A program made the position numbers and the translations under genes. DNA of 64,000 nucleotides from Lycium barbarum (Eukaryota > Streptophyta > Magnoliopsida > Solanales > Solanaceae): NCBI RefSeq assembly GCF_019175385.1, contig NC_083345.1:10889205-10953204 (forward strand), read 5' to 3'. The notes beneath the pieces are model-generated. The model was not told the origin of the DNA. It was given only the letters and a program-made list of their open reading frames with translations, and did not search any database. This document shows positions 46,983 through 59,442 of this stretch, piece by piece (position 1 is the first letter of the stretch; each line of letters opens with the position of its first letter).

Positions 46983-47265
46983 TAGCAACAACAAACTCAG
47001 TGTACTTGCACAAATGGGGTCTGGGAAGAATAGTGTGTATGCATATCTTACCTACCTTGAGAAGATAGAGAGGTTGTTTCTGATAGACCCTCGGCTTAAA
47101 AAGGATGAAAAAGAGACAGTAGCCATAAGCAGAAATAAACAACAATAACAACATACTCAGCGTAATCCACAAGTAGGGTATATGGAAGGTAGGATGTACG
47201 CAAATCTTACCTCTATCTTTGCGGGATAGAGAGACTATTTTTATATCAACCCTCAGCTCAAAAGA
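46983..47265 (-). repeat. Two consecutive TS-SINE/RTE-LINE type tails
   Basis: The first copy runs about 46983-47100 ('acaaatggggtctgggaag', 'accctcggcttaaaaa'). The second runs about 47137-47265 ('aacaataacaacatactcag', 'accctcagctcaaaag'). The second is continuous with LINE coding remnants at 47460-47770. Confidence 0.65.
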
Positions 47266-47428
47266 AACATAGTTAATATAAGATTGCACGAAAAGTAAGA
47301 CAACAAAATATCAAGATATATACAGGACAAATGCAGCAACACATAATAATACACACATAAAGATAATGATCTACGCGATACCAAAAGAAAACTACTAAGA
47401 AAAGGGGAAGATGAGATGGAAAGGTTAG

Positions 47429-47458
47429 CCCCCCCCCCCCCCACCCCACCCACCCACC
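47429..47458. repeat. Poly-C / CCCA run
   Basis: Fourteen consecutive C followed by 'accccacccacccacc'. The minus-strand Gly-rich frames over it are artefacts. Confidence 0.9.
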
Positions 47459-47459
47459 T

Positions 47460-47770
47460 CTCTCACACACATCACGACAAAACTCAACTACCTACTAACC
47501 TTCTATCCTAATCACAGACATCAAAATCTTCCTATCTAAGGTCATGTCCTCAGTCAGCTGAAGCTGTGCCATATCCTGTCTAATCATCTCCCCTAGTTCT
47601 TCTTCGGCCTAAGGACCTCTTCTAACCCCTGCGACCGCCAATCTCTCACACCTCTTAACCGACGCATCCTCACGCCTCCTCTTCACGCGGTCGAACCATC
47701 TCAGTCTCGATTCTCTCATCTCGAGTCTCAATTCTTTCCTCATCCTCATCTTGACCGCCCTCTCCCAGAC
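47460..47770 (-). mobile_element. LINE ORF2 C-terminal remnant
   Basis: The plus-strand text 'aaggtcatgtcctcagtcag' and 'tgtctaatcatctccccta' matches, base for base in most places, the end of the LINE at 39881-39990. It continues into 'cacgcggtcgaaccatctca', typical of the HV(K/E)RR region of that ORF2. It adjoins the second tail at 47137-47265 with the same orientation, so the two are one old insertion. A further scrap lies at about 48050-48150. Confidence 0.6.
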
Positions 47771-48622
47771 TTTCATATTGTGGCTTAATTAGCAACTTGA
47801 TACCCCTATAGTTATTGTAATTCTGAATATGCTCTTGTTTTTGTACAATGTGATCATTGTACTTCACGTCCAATCATTTGGCATCTTAGCTGTCCTAACT
47901 ATGACATTAAATAACCCAGTCAGCCACTCAATTCCTGCCTCCCTGCGCTTTTCCAAAAGTCTACCAGGCTACTGAAACAACATATAGTAATAGAAATATA
48001 AGAATAAGATAATACAAGAATGAAAACTGAGTACTAATACTCTGAGAATGGACAAAAAATGCGCCAGACTATCTACTATCCTTCTACCCTAATTCTCGAA
48101 GCTACACCATCTTCATATCAAGGGTCATGACCTCTGTGGGGTGTAGTTGAAAAAATTAGCTAAACACCTGTTTTTCTTTATCTATAAACTAATTGAGAGA
48201 AATCTTTGCTACATGTAGTTTTAAATTCGGTATGGAATGCCCAATGATATATTGTGGCCAATTTATTTATTTGGTCTGTTTTAAGAATAACACTGTGGAG
48301 AAAGGAAGCCAACTACGAGAAACAATATGATGTATTTAGAAAAATTCAATTTCAAGTTTGTTAAATTGAAAGGGAGGTCCACTACAAAATTCGAAGGTCC
48401 TTAAAACGATTTACCTTCTTTTTCCATTTAAACTTTCATTTATAAATTGACGAAAACTGTAACCAACTTTTAAGTTTACAAGCTTGGAGAGGAGTTATTA
48501 TCTTTAATAAAATAGTATAAAGAGCTAGCATTTTAGAGGGCTGCTGAGGGCAGGCTCCTTAAATTTATTGCTCCTATCAACCAAAATAAGAAAAAAAAAA
48601 AAAAAAAAAAAGAAGCAAAATA

Positions 48623-49508
48623 GGAGAAAAGGCCATAAATAGTCCCTTATTTATGGGAGTAGATCTAAAATGGTCCCTTAACTATACACTTACCAGTTTT
48701 AGTCCTTTAACTATTCAAAAACTTATCAAATTTGGTCTCCGTCTATTTTTTATACAAACAGCGTACAAATCCATAAACCTCTATGAGATTAATGTTAAAC
48801 CATTCCTCAAACCTGTCTCTCTCTCTCTCCCTCCTTTTTTTCCCTCAAACCGTCGGTTTTTTTTTTTTTTTAAATTAAAGAATGAAATGTAGGAACTTGG
48901 AATAGAACCCGGGTATGTTCCTTGGCATTAAAGGGCTTTACCACCAGACCACTGATATTCTTTGTTCATATACTTACATTGATTTAATTTATATTATTTT
49001 TTCGCCTAAAAATCGACAGAGTTCGACGGTTTTTTTTATAAAAAGATTAAAAAAAAAAAAACGACGGACTCCATCGATTTATTTTAGAAAATAATATAAA
49101 AAATAATTATATTTTTTCGCGCATTTTTGCGCAAAAAATAACCGACACAGTCCATCGTTTTTTGCCAATTTTTTAGTAGTGTTTGAGAAGAATGATTATA
49201 GAAATTGTGTGCCTGAGTTTGTCTTTTCGAATTTTAGAGACTCGAGAGCGACACCAGTGTCAAAATTTTTTTTTTTTAACAAGAGGAACTTGAGGAAAAA
49301 GAAGCGGGGGGAGAGAGAGGTTTGAGGAATGGTTTAACATTAATCTCACGGAGGTTTATGGGTTTGTACGATGTTTGTATAAAAAATAGACGAAGATCAA
49401 ATTTGATAAGTTTTTAAATAGTTAAAAGATTAAAACCGGTAAGTATATAATTAAGGAACCATTTTACACCAACTCCTATAGTTAAAGGACTATTTATGGC
49501 ATTCTCTC
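48623..49508. mobile_element. Mutator-like foldback element 1 (886 bp)
   Basis: The arms begin 'ggagaaaaggccataaatag' and 'gagagaatgccataaatag' (right end read inward). They remain complementary for about 220 bases through 'cttatcaaatttggtctccg' and 'accattcctcaaacc'. A perfect 9-bp duplication, 'agcaaaata' (48614-48622 and 49509-49517), is characteristic of Mutator-like transposases. The loop carries a tRNA-like segment (about 48893-48960) and several 'cgacggactccatcg'-type short palindromic motifs. No transposase. Confidence 0.88.
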
Positions 49509-49637
49509 AGCAAAATAGTGTATCTTTTTATATCAATTTTCTTTTTGGTTGTAATTTATGCTTTCCATTTTACTTTTCTCTTTTTATTAGTACTTTTTAT
49601 CAGCTTTTCTTGACTTTTCAGATTACTAATCTTTTTA

Positions 49638-50833
49638 CGGAAAAGGGCCTAAAATACCCTTGAACTATTGAAAATGGAGCAAAAATACCCCCATCCACCT
49701 TTCAGCCCCAAATATCCTTACCATCCACCTATTGGGTCTAAATTACCCCTATTGCTAACAGAATATTCTGGTCAAACACGTGGCATTTTTTTATTGGTTG
49801 GCTTATAAAATTAATTAAACTAATTGACCAGATAACCCAAGTGCCCCCCACCCCCCTACCCCACCCCGACACCCCCCCCCCGTGAATTTTTTTTTTTTGA
49901 AAAAAAATTTGACATTTTTTTTGCACCCCACCCCGCAACCTACCCCTCCCCCGCACCCCTACCCCCGACGCAAAAAAAATTAATATTTTTGAAAAAAAAA
50001 GTTTTGACGTTTTTTTTGGGTTTTTTTTAGCTGGGAGGGGAGGGGGCGTAGGGGGAGGGTGCGGGGTGGAAAAAAAGTCAACTTGTGTCTTTTAGATTTT
50101 TGGGGGTGCGGGGGAGGTGTAGGGTGCGGGGTGGGGTGCAAAAAAAATATTGTAGACTAAACTTGTGCCTTTTAGATTTTTGGTTGAAAATATACCATGT
50201 TTTTTAGGGTGAGATATATATATATTTTTTTTGGTAACTCAATTACATTAGACATTTTAATTTATCAAGACATTTCACAATATTTGTGCTTTTTACTAGA
50301 AAGTTGAGAAGCGTAACAATATTTTTTTTGCACCCCACCCCGCACCCTCCCCCTCCCCCCACCCCCCAAACCCCGCACCCTACGCCCCCTCCCCTCCCAG
50401 CTAAAAAAATCCAAAAAAAAACGTCAAAACTTTTTTTTTCAAAAATATTAATTGTTTTTTGCGTGGGGGGTAGGGGTGCGGGGGAGGGGTAGGGTGCGGG
50501 GTGGGGTGCAAAAAAAAATGTCAACTTTTGTTTCAAAAAAAAAAAAATTCACGGGGGGGGAGGGGGGTCGGGTCGGGGGGTGGGGGGCACTATCTGGTCA
50601 ATATTGCAAAAGTTAATTAGTTTAATTAATTTTATAAGTCAACCAATAGAAAAGTGACACGTGTTTAATGAAAAGATTCTGTTAGTGATAAGGGTATTTT
50701 AGACCCAATAGGTGATGATAAGGGTATTTTAGATCCAATATGTGGATGATAAAGGTATTTGGGGGTGAAAGGTGGATGGAGGATATTTTTGCTCAATTTT
50801 CAATAGGTCGAGGCTAGTTTAGGCCCTTTTCCG
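49638..50833. mobile_element. Mutator-like foldback element 2, C-rich and G-rich arms (1196 bp)
   Basis: It starts 'cggaaaagggcctaaaatac' and ends 'ggctagtttaggcccttttccg'-type sequence, with 9-bp duplications 'atcttttta' (49629-49637 and 50834-50842). Arms of several hundred bases are complementary, including 'tgaccagataacccaagtgc' opposite 'cactatctggtcaa'. The inner left arm is C-rich (ccccccaccccc). The inner right arm and part of the centre are G-rich (gggaggggagggggcgtagg near 50032). The open frames across it are low-complexity artefacts. Confidence 0.88.
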
Positions 50834-51005
50834 ATCTTTTTATGAACTATTAACTGAAGATGATTCAATAGCAGTTTCATATACTGTCACTATGTTAAAC
50901 TCTTTTTATTTAAAGAATAAAAAGAGTTTAAACCCTCTTTCATATAAACTTTTATTTACAGGATTTATTGTTTTTAAGAATTTGAGATAAAACCCTAAAA
51001 CCCTA

Positions 51006-51029
51006 GAAGGTCCTTCTTCTAGACCCTTC
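51006..51029 (+). promoter_or_regulatory. Heat-shock-element-like site of CPN60
   Basis: 'ttctagacccttc' at 51017-51029 reads TTC-nn-GAC-nn-TTC, one base from a perfect nTTCnnGAAnnTTCn heat shock element. A further GAA half-site is at 51006. A TATA-like 'aatataataac' follows at 51044-51054. Start codon at 51138. Heat induction is the expected behaviour for this gene, but here it is inference. Confidence 0.5.
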
Positions 51030-51137
51030 TCTTTCCATCTCTCAATATAATAACACCTTTGATACAATGTATTCATTCCACTTCTCTCGTTGCCCTTCAC
51101 TTCTTCTTCTCTCTTAGCAGCATTTTTCATTAGCAAA

Positions 51138-54100
51138 ATGTATCGTTTTGCAGCAAATCTTGCTTCCAAAGCCAGGTAGTATTCATATTTTATAACTTGG
51201 GTTTTTCTGTTAGAAAAATGTAATCTTTATTACTTTTACGAAATACCCATTTTCTTGTTTTTCGTTTTTTGTGTTAGAAAAATGTAATCTTTATTACTTT
51301 TAAGAAATACCAATTTTCTTGTTTTTTTTTTTTTTTTTTTGTGTTAGAAAAATGTAATCTTTATTACTTTTAACAAATACCCATTTTCTTGTTTTGTACA
51401 GAGTGGCAAGAACCAACACCCGACAAGTGAGTAATATTTTGCAAGATATATTTGTTTTTTTTTGTATAGATCAAGAAGAGCTGTATTTTGGATTGTCTGT
51501 TTATAAATGGTTTTTGTTGCAGATTGGTGGAAGGTTAAATTGGAGCAGAAATTATGCTGCAAAGGATATTAGATTTGGTGTTGAAGCTCGAGCTGCAATG
51601 CTTCAAGGTATTGAAGAACTTGCTGATGCTGTTAAAGTCACTATGGGTCCAAAGGTGAAATTTTTTCTCAACTCCATTAGTGAATATACTATGTTTGTTC
51701 TGTTTTATGTGGCATTATTGCTATGTGACTTATAGTACTTGTTATGTAGATTCCAGATATGTAAAGTTACTGAATTGTCCAAAAGTTGAATTGTTTTGAC
51801 CCTTGAAGGGAATACTTGTTGCTCAAGATTGTAGCAGAACTCATTTTTTTATCAACCCCATTAGTGAATACACTCTGTTTATTACATAGATTGTTCATAT
51901 GTTTATATGTAAACAATGTTTAGTATAGAATATTGTGACTTATAGTACTTGTTATGTTATGTAGTTTCCAGATATGTATAGTTCAATTGTTTTAACCCTT
52001 GGAGGGAATACCAGTTCTTCAAGATTGTTGCGAAACGCATGCTAAGGATCTGAATTTTGGTGAAATAGTCTTGTTTTTAGCAAATTATAGGCATTTAATT
52101 CTTCATGTGTACATTTATGTTGATCTATGGGTTATGATGAGACTGTGTTGTCTTTCCTTTGACTCGGTCATTTGTTGGATCTATGCATCAATTCATACAA
52201 AAAATGCAACAATATCAGAGACACAACCTCTTAATTCTGTGAAAATGGAAAACACGAAAGCAGTTATCTAGGCATGTCATTAGATTAGATCAAACCGTAA
52301 CACAGTGAAAGTACTCATTGTTCTCAGGAGTTCATCATGTTTCTTTTGTGTATGTAACTTGCATCTACTTGATGCCTTCCTAATACAACATCTTATTTCA
52401 TCAAAAAAACCACACAGTGAAAGTACTCATTGGGGGCATACGCAACCTAAATGGTATTGTGGAGTGATTTGTCCCAACTGAAAATTATGTGAAGATTTTG
52501 ATAAGCTTCGCTCTCTGGTTGGCCAAACTTCCAATGTTTCGGGCAAACTCGTTCCCATGAAGCAAAAGTGAAATTAGTTGCCTTGTTTTCTTATTACTCC
52601 TTGCTTCTGCTACTTGAGCTGGGAGAACACTGAGGCAGCAACACTTTCTTTGCTGACATAATTCTAGGAGTTTAGAATGTTATTCATTATCGCCGTGTCT
52701 TCTAGGTTTCTGGTGGTAACATAATCATCATCATCGGTGACAATTGACATTAAATGCTTATGTTGTAGGGACGTAATGTGGTGATTGAACAAAGTTGGGG
52801 TGCACCTAAAGTAACAAAAGATGGTGTCACTGTTGCAAAAAGTGTTGAATTCAAGGACAAGATAAAAAATGTTGGTGCTAGCCTTGTAAAACAGGTTGCC
52901 AATGCCACAAATGATGTTGCTGGTGATGGTAAGTCTTTAGAAGTCCAATATTGCTTATACATTGTTGAAACAAATTTATGAATTTCCAGCCTAATTTAAC
53001 GGCTGGTTCTGTCTTTTCTATTTTCAGGCACCACTTGTGCAACAGTCCTCACTCGAGCAATATTTGCTGAAGGATGCAAGTCGGTGGCAGCTGGTATGAA
53101 TGCAATGGATCTTAGACGGGGTATTACCATGGCTGTAGATTCTGTTGTAACAAACCTGAAAAGCAGAGCACGGATGATCAGCACATCTGAGGAAATTGCA
53201 CAGGTATCTTGCCAGTTTTAAAACTGTGAAGAGGAACTCAGGGAAGAGATACTAGTAGAAGAGAAAAAGGCAGAAACTAAAAAAATCCCGGGAAAGAAAG
53301 ATCTAATTATATACTGAAGAGTTCAATTGTAACTTCTGCTTTGCTTAGTGATGCACTTTTTCCCGTAAGATTTTGATATTGTAACTCTTTGATAGGTTGG
53401 GACTATCTCTGCAAATGGAGAAAGAGAAATTGGTGAGCTAATTGCAAAGGCTATGGAGAGAGTAGGCAAGGAGGGAGTCATCACTATTCAAGTAAGTAAT
53501 TCTATTGGCTATCTATGTATGTGAAGATTGTATGAGTCTTTTGGTCACTATGGTCCTAACTTACCTATATGAGCTTTAAAATGTGTGTCCAAACTTAGGT
53601 AGCTTCTGATTTCGATATGCTCTTGGGATGTGGTTGGAGTAGATGATATGTTTGCTGACTTTTACTAGTTGAGATCTATTTGAGTTGCTAAATAGGAGAA
53701 TTTGGGTTAGAAATCGAGCATGTGGAATTTTGATAAATTATTGTTGCTCAGTAATGAAAAACATCTTGTCATAGTCCAATTTGTATTCATTTGGTGTACA
53801 TTTTGGCTTAAGATGTGTAGCTAACTCATTTCTATCATCACACAGGATGGGAAGACATTGTTCAACGAGTTGGAAGTTGTCGAAGGGATGAAGCTGGATA
53901 GGGGTTACATATCACCATACTTCATCACAAATCAGAAGAATCAGAAATGTGTATGTCTTTGGTTTTTCTAATCTTAGTTAAGCTCTCACAAGATTTCTGT
54001 GCCAACATTCTTTCTTGTTTAAACTCACTATTCTTCTGATATGTCTGGCAGGAACTGGATGACCCACTAATTCTTATTCATGAGAAAAAGATCTCAAGCG

Positions 54101-55994
54101 TTAATGCTGTTGTGAAAGCATTAGAGTTGGCTTTGAAGGTAATCCTCTTTCTGAGATTATCAGTTTGGTTTCCATGAGATTGGCCATGTAGCTGTCTGTC
54201 TTACTATTACTTCATGCATGCAGAGACAAAGGCCCCTCTTAATTGTGGCTGAAGATGTGGACAGTGAAGCACTTGCCACTCTTATTTTGAACAAGCTTCG
54301 TGCTGGAATCAAGGTATGTTTCTGATGTATTTGCTTTTCTGTTTGTTGTTTAACTTCTTCTCAGTTTGGTGTTTACGTATTGTCTGTAAATGTTTACAGG
54401 TTTGCGCCATCAAAGCACCAGGCTTTGGTGAAAACAGGAAAGCTAATTTGCAAGATCTTGCTATTTTAACTGGAGGCCAAGTGAGAACTGTTCTACTGTG
54501 CTCATTATAAGATAGTTACTGTTTGTCTTACCGATACCTAACCAACTTCTCTTACTCCTGTGTGTGGTAGGTCGTTACAGAAGAGCTTGGACTGAACATT
54601 GAAAACATGGACTTTGAGATGCTGGGAACATGTAAAAAGGTATTTTTTCTGCGCCATTTGCCTGTAGTAGGTTCTCCTTTTGTATATCTGTTCTTTTGAA
54701 TGTGTAAGTGCGTGAGAAAATTGTGCATAATGTGATTTCTGTTTGGCGTTTCTAGTTAGTCTACTCATGCATTCATTTTTCTAGGTGGCTGTCTCCAAGG
54801 ACGATACTGTCATTCTTGATGGTGCTGGTGAGAAGAAGTCCATAGAGGAACGATGTGAACAGGTTTTATCTTGCTTCCTTTTACACCCATATCTGTACAA
54901 GAACTGCGTTTCAGCATGGGGTGTTGAGCATATACTCATGCTCTTTGTATTTGCAGATTAGATCAACCATTGAGCTGAGCACATCTGACTATGACAAGGA
55001 GAAGTTGCAGGAAAGACTAGCTAAGATTTCAGGGGGCGTCGCTGTGTTAAAGGTATGCCTTTTGTTTGCAACTTGTGTGAATCAGTACTACAAGAACAAC
55101 TCTGGACTTTTTCTTTATAAGTGGAAAGAGCTGCAACTGCTAGTTCAATCAACATGCCATTGTACAATGTATGTTAATTTTTGCTGGATTGATTTTTAGA
55201 TTGGAGGAGCTAGTGAAGCTGAGGTTGGTGAAAAGAAAGATAGAGTCACTGATGCTTTGAATGCTACAAAGGCTGCCGTGGAGGAAGGAATTGTTCCAGG
55301 TCATTACTCTTCCGTGTCTCATATTCCCTTGCTAACTGGGAATACCTAAATAGTTGGAGATACGTAATGTTGTTTTTTTTTCTTTGCAGGTGGTGGCGTT
55401 GCTCTTCTTTACGCAGCAAAAGAGTTGGATAAATTAACAACATCCAACTTTGACCAGAAGATTGGTGTACAAATCATTCAGAATGCTCTGAAGGTTTGCT
55501 ATGCTCTTTTAACTCTTGTTAATTAGTCTAAAATATAACCCCTCAGAAATAGAGTAAATCACAAACTTATGCCATGGTTTAACTCATGATTGCAGACACC
55601 AGTACATACAATAGCCTCTAATGCAGGAGTAGAGGGTGCTGTCATTGTTGGTAAACTGTTGGAGCAAGAAAACCCTGATCTTGGATATGACGCGGCCAAG
55701 GGTGAATACGTAGACATGGTAAAGGCAGGAATCATCGATCCACTGAAAGTGATTAGGACAGCTTTGGTCGATGCTGCCAGGTTAGCCTATAACACACTTT
55801 CTGTTTTCTTGTTCTTTCTTCATAGACATTGGCCTCTCACATTCTTGCTAACTTCCCTTCGATATTGTGTTCCATGCAGCGTCTCGTCTCTCTTGACCAC
55901 AACTGAAGCAGTTGTCGTCGAGCTTCCTAAGGACGAGAAGGAAGCTCCAGCAATGGGCGGCGGCATGGGAGGCATGGGTGGCATGGACTACTAA
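51138..55994 (+). CDS. CPN60: Mitochondrial chaperonin CPN60 (HSP60), 17 coding exons
   Basis: Coding exons: 51138-51175, 51402-51426, 51523-51654, 52769-52928, 53028-53203, 53396-53491, 53846-53950, 54052-54138, 54224-54313, 54400-54480, 54571-54639, 54785-54862, 54957-55052, 55200-55299, 55390-55493, 55596-55780 and 55880-55994. All are bounded by GT and AG, and together they give 578 residues without a frame break. A basic, Ser/Arg-rich presequence of about 32 residues ends at [11 protein letters not shown]. GroEL hallmarks follow: [31 protein letters not shown], the ATP-binding GDGTTCAT, and [11 protein letters not shown]. The C-terminal tail is [12 protein letters not shown]. It forms the tetradecameric folding chamber in the mitochondrial matrix with CPN10. 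The gene looks fully functional. Confidence 0.97.
51209..51400 (+). repeat. Three tandem repeats in CPN60 intron 1
   Basis: 'gttagaaaaatgtaatcttt' starts at about 51209, 51273 and 51343, each followed by 'attacttttaasaaataccc' and 'attttcttgtttt'. The last copy abuts the exon 2 acceptor (tttgtacag at 51401). Confidence 0.85.
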
Positions 55995-57039
55995 TTGGAA
56001 AAGCCAAGAACAGTAATTGCAGCTGCTTGACACAATTGTTTAGAAAAGGAAAATAAATTTAGGTTGCTGCCCATTTTGATTTGATGAGTCTTAATGAGGG
56101 GAAAACACCAATTGTACCCATAGTAATTGAGACCATTGTGAATTCATGTTTTTGTAGGTTGAGATTTGTAGTTTTTTCAGCTTTTTGATTGACAAGTTAG
56201 TGCGATAGGTCCATTTCAGTCTTACACTCTTGTTTTGGTGACTTCTCTGGTTAAAACTATTATCTTGAGGGGATGAAATTTATACCTCTGGCAGCAATTT
56301 ATGTATACTTTTGACTAATGTTAGTTGTTCTTGTGTTTTTAGAAAAATATAGGATAGTAATTGATTACTACTTTAGAGTTGGAAAAATCCTAATTTATGT
56401 GATGCATACAACTTTCATCTTCAAAACCTTGACTTAGAAAAAGGCATCCTGCTGTTTTAAGGTTTGTTCGATATTGCTTATTCGATATTGTAATACATTT
56501 AATTAGAGGAAATCTGAAATTATGATGGATATTGGAAGGCCACGGAAAGGTAGACAAAAATTGTCAGGTAATTTTATTATTTTATGTTTGGTAAAAGTGG
56601 ATCCTAATGTACATACTGTCTTGACTAAGTATGACGTTAAACATTTGGAGATCGATTAAATGTAAATAAGCTACCCGTTTCACACTTGATATTAATTAGT
56701 CACTTATATGGGAATATTCTAAGAACTTAATTATAATTATAATTGTTTTTGTTTTTGTCACAGTATATTTCAAGTATAATTAGAATATTGCCTTTTAATT
56801 ACTGCAAGTTATTTAAGTTCCCATGTAACAAAATCATGTAGTCATTCTATTGCTATATTAGAATTTGAAGGTCTTTATGGATTTAACTTATGTATAATTT
56901 AAAAAAGTTTGTACAATTAATTAATGAATTAACTTGTTGTAGCAAGTTATATGTCATGTGTCATTGTGTTTTAAAGCAGGCCTCATAATATAAAAAGTTC
57001 GTCCACACTTTCTTTGTATTGAAGTTAAACTCTTCTTAA
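55995..57039. other. CPN60 3' region and spacer
   Basis: The 3' untranslated region probably ends within the first 300 bases. The rest is AT-rich without recognised genes or elements. Confidence 0.5.
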
Positions 57040-59435
57040 TCAGAGAATTCGTTCACGCTTCGCGCAGTTTAATAAATATATTAAATTTAATCTTATTATA
57101 AATCTATCCAGATAAAAAAATATTTTAATAAAATTTACATACATATAGGAAATAGTTCAATATATTTAATCAAGTCTCAAATTCACAAATATATAATTTT
57201 TTTAGAATTTGAGCTCAATGAATTGTGTTCGTTGTCAAAATTTATTTGTAAGAAGAAAAAAAAATTAAGGAAATTTGTACTTTTGTGTGGTGGAGGGTGC
57301 ATTTGTGATTTTAATATGTGATTCTTAGTTTTAATTATGCGTTTGATTTTTATCCTTTCTCTAAACAGTAATAAAACTTTTAATTTTTCAAATTCTTAAA
57401 TAAGTAAATATGAATGCAAAGAAAGACTACGCAACAACCATTGAATTATGTTCCAGTCAGTACTTTTTTCTGTTATGTTCCTTTAAAATTATTTCTTTTA
57501 CTTGTCATCTTTTCCTTGCCTTTTCAATTCCCTAATCTCTCTTACATATTTTCGTTCCTTTTTCTTCATATACATACCTTATAGTTCCTCTATAATTTTT
57601 TTCTTGTTTCTTTCCTTTTTCTTTCCTGCTATTGCTCTTTCAATTTTTCCTTAGTATTTTTAATCTTTTAGAATTATTATGAGAAAAAAATTAAAGAGTC
57701 ATTTGATCTAATTATCATTGTTACTATATATTCACCATAATCAGAAGCGTATCTAGCCATGTCGACAGGAGTGTAATTGAACCCCTAAATTTCGACGCGG
57801 AGCATAAATTTATGTGCAAATATTATTAAATTATAATAAGTAGTAGATATGAACACATAACTTTAAAAATATAACGGGTTCAATTTTGAAAGCAAATTGA
57901 ATAATGGAATACAAACGGGTGTTCAATTTTTTTCAGTTAACAGTGATTTTGAGAGGTTTTATAATATGTTGAAAGCAAGAGAATGAGAGAAGAAAAAACT
58001 AAAAAAGAGGAAAAAAAAAGATATATACCTTTCTTGGCCTATGAGATGTGCCACGTCACTATCTTAATGCCTAGTTTTATATTTTATATAAATGTATTTC
58101 TATAGTATTTTGTGTTTATATGATAATTTATAATTTCAAGAAGACGAAATATAGTAAAGTCCAAACAATCAACGCAAAAAAAAATTAGAAAGTAGGCTAT
58201 TCATTCATAAGTAATAAATCATTTTAACACCAAAGAAATTATCACATGTTCTTCAAATTTACAGTTCTACATAATTATCACGACATATTTTTAAAATTAT
58301 TTATTCTAAAGATACAATAGTTAGAAAAGCATATAATCTTAATATCAATTGACAAATCACCTTTTCCATTCCAATTTCTAAATGCTCATATTACCTACAA
58401 GTCTTGTTGTACTTCGATTCCATGACACAACCTGCACAGTGGATAGCTAAAAAAAAATCATAAGATATTTGTTTCAACCATAGTGTGGCAACATCAACTT
58501 TAATTTACAAAACTTGTTGGGGAGCCTTCCAAACTATTTCTCACATGTCTAGTAGTAGATGCTCAATCACTCATAGGCACATCTCTATGAGTGCCAACAT
58601 AGACGGACAAAGCAAGTTACTCCTTTCAAAATGTATTGAGCAATGCAACAATTCCACACCGCAAAATAGACTTAACAATTCACTTGTGAAACGGATTTAA
58701 GAATATCTTAAATTCAAAAATAAAATAATCCAAATCCAACAAATTCACATGCCGATCGACCTGCAAAATATAACAAACTTAAATTCAATAAAATATGAAA
58801 ATAACTAAAAAGAAACACCAGAAAATTAACAATCACATTTAATATTCTAGTTTTCAGTAATTCAATTAGGAAAAACCTCAAACAAAGATCAACAATAGAA
58901 CATTTCCAACTAAAATTAATGAAAATTTGAAACAAAAATAGAAAAGAGTAATAGCAATTAATATTCTAACGGTAAGTATATCTAGTTGGAAAAGATGTCA
59001 AATAAATATATCTAAAATCAAGAAAGTAGAAAAGAAGAAAACAAATTGTAGATTAAGAAGGTTGGAATCTTTTTGAAAGAAAAGCGAAGAATGGAAAAAG
59101 GAGAGAGGATTATAGGAGAAGAAGTAGATTTTTGTGTTTCCAGATTAATCTCCCATTAATAGCTATCATTTACTACATATGTTTATTGCCTCCACAAATG
59201 CTTCAGTTCTTAGGTAACGTCGACTACTGTCTAGTACATGACTCTTCATTTTTTGTCATTTATTTACTATAATTGTTTATTGTTTATTGTCTTTACATGA
59301 GCTATTAAATATGGAGTAGTCAATGGAAAAATATGGAAAAATGTCAAAAAAATGAGATAAAAGATAAATAGGAATGGTGGCCATAGAGAGATGCCACATC
59401 ACCTTATTTATGCCTAGCTTTATATTATATATAGA
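57040..59435 (-). mobile_element. Putative Helitron 3, reverse orientation (about 2.4 kb)
   Basis: On the minus strand the right end starts 'tctatatataatataaagct' next to a host base paired as A. The left end has 'ctgcgcgaagcgtgaacg' (short hairpin) followed by 'aattctctga' (CTRR) and host T. A second, similar internal block, 'tgcctagttttatatttta' at about 58070, suggests nesting of two related copies. No Rep/helicase is encoded. The frame at 58485-58700 matches nothing I recognise. Confidence 0.5.
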
Positions 59436-59442
59436 TTTCTTA

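Noticed and set aside
49738..50536. Gly/Pro/His-rich frames on both strands
   Set aside because: Low-complexity translations of C- and G-tracts in a foldback element.
58485..58700. 71-codon frame in putative Helitron 3
   Set aside because: Could be a captured fragment, but nothing recognisable supports it.
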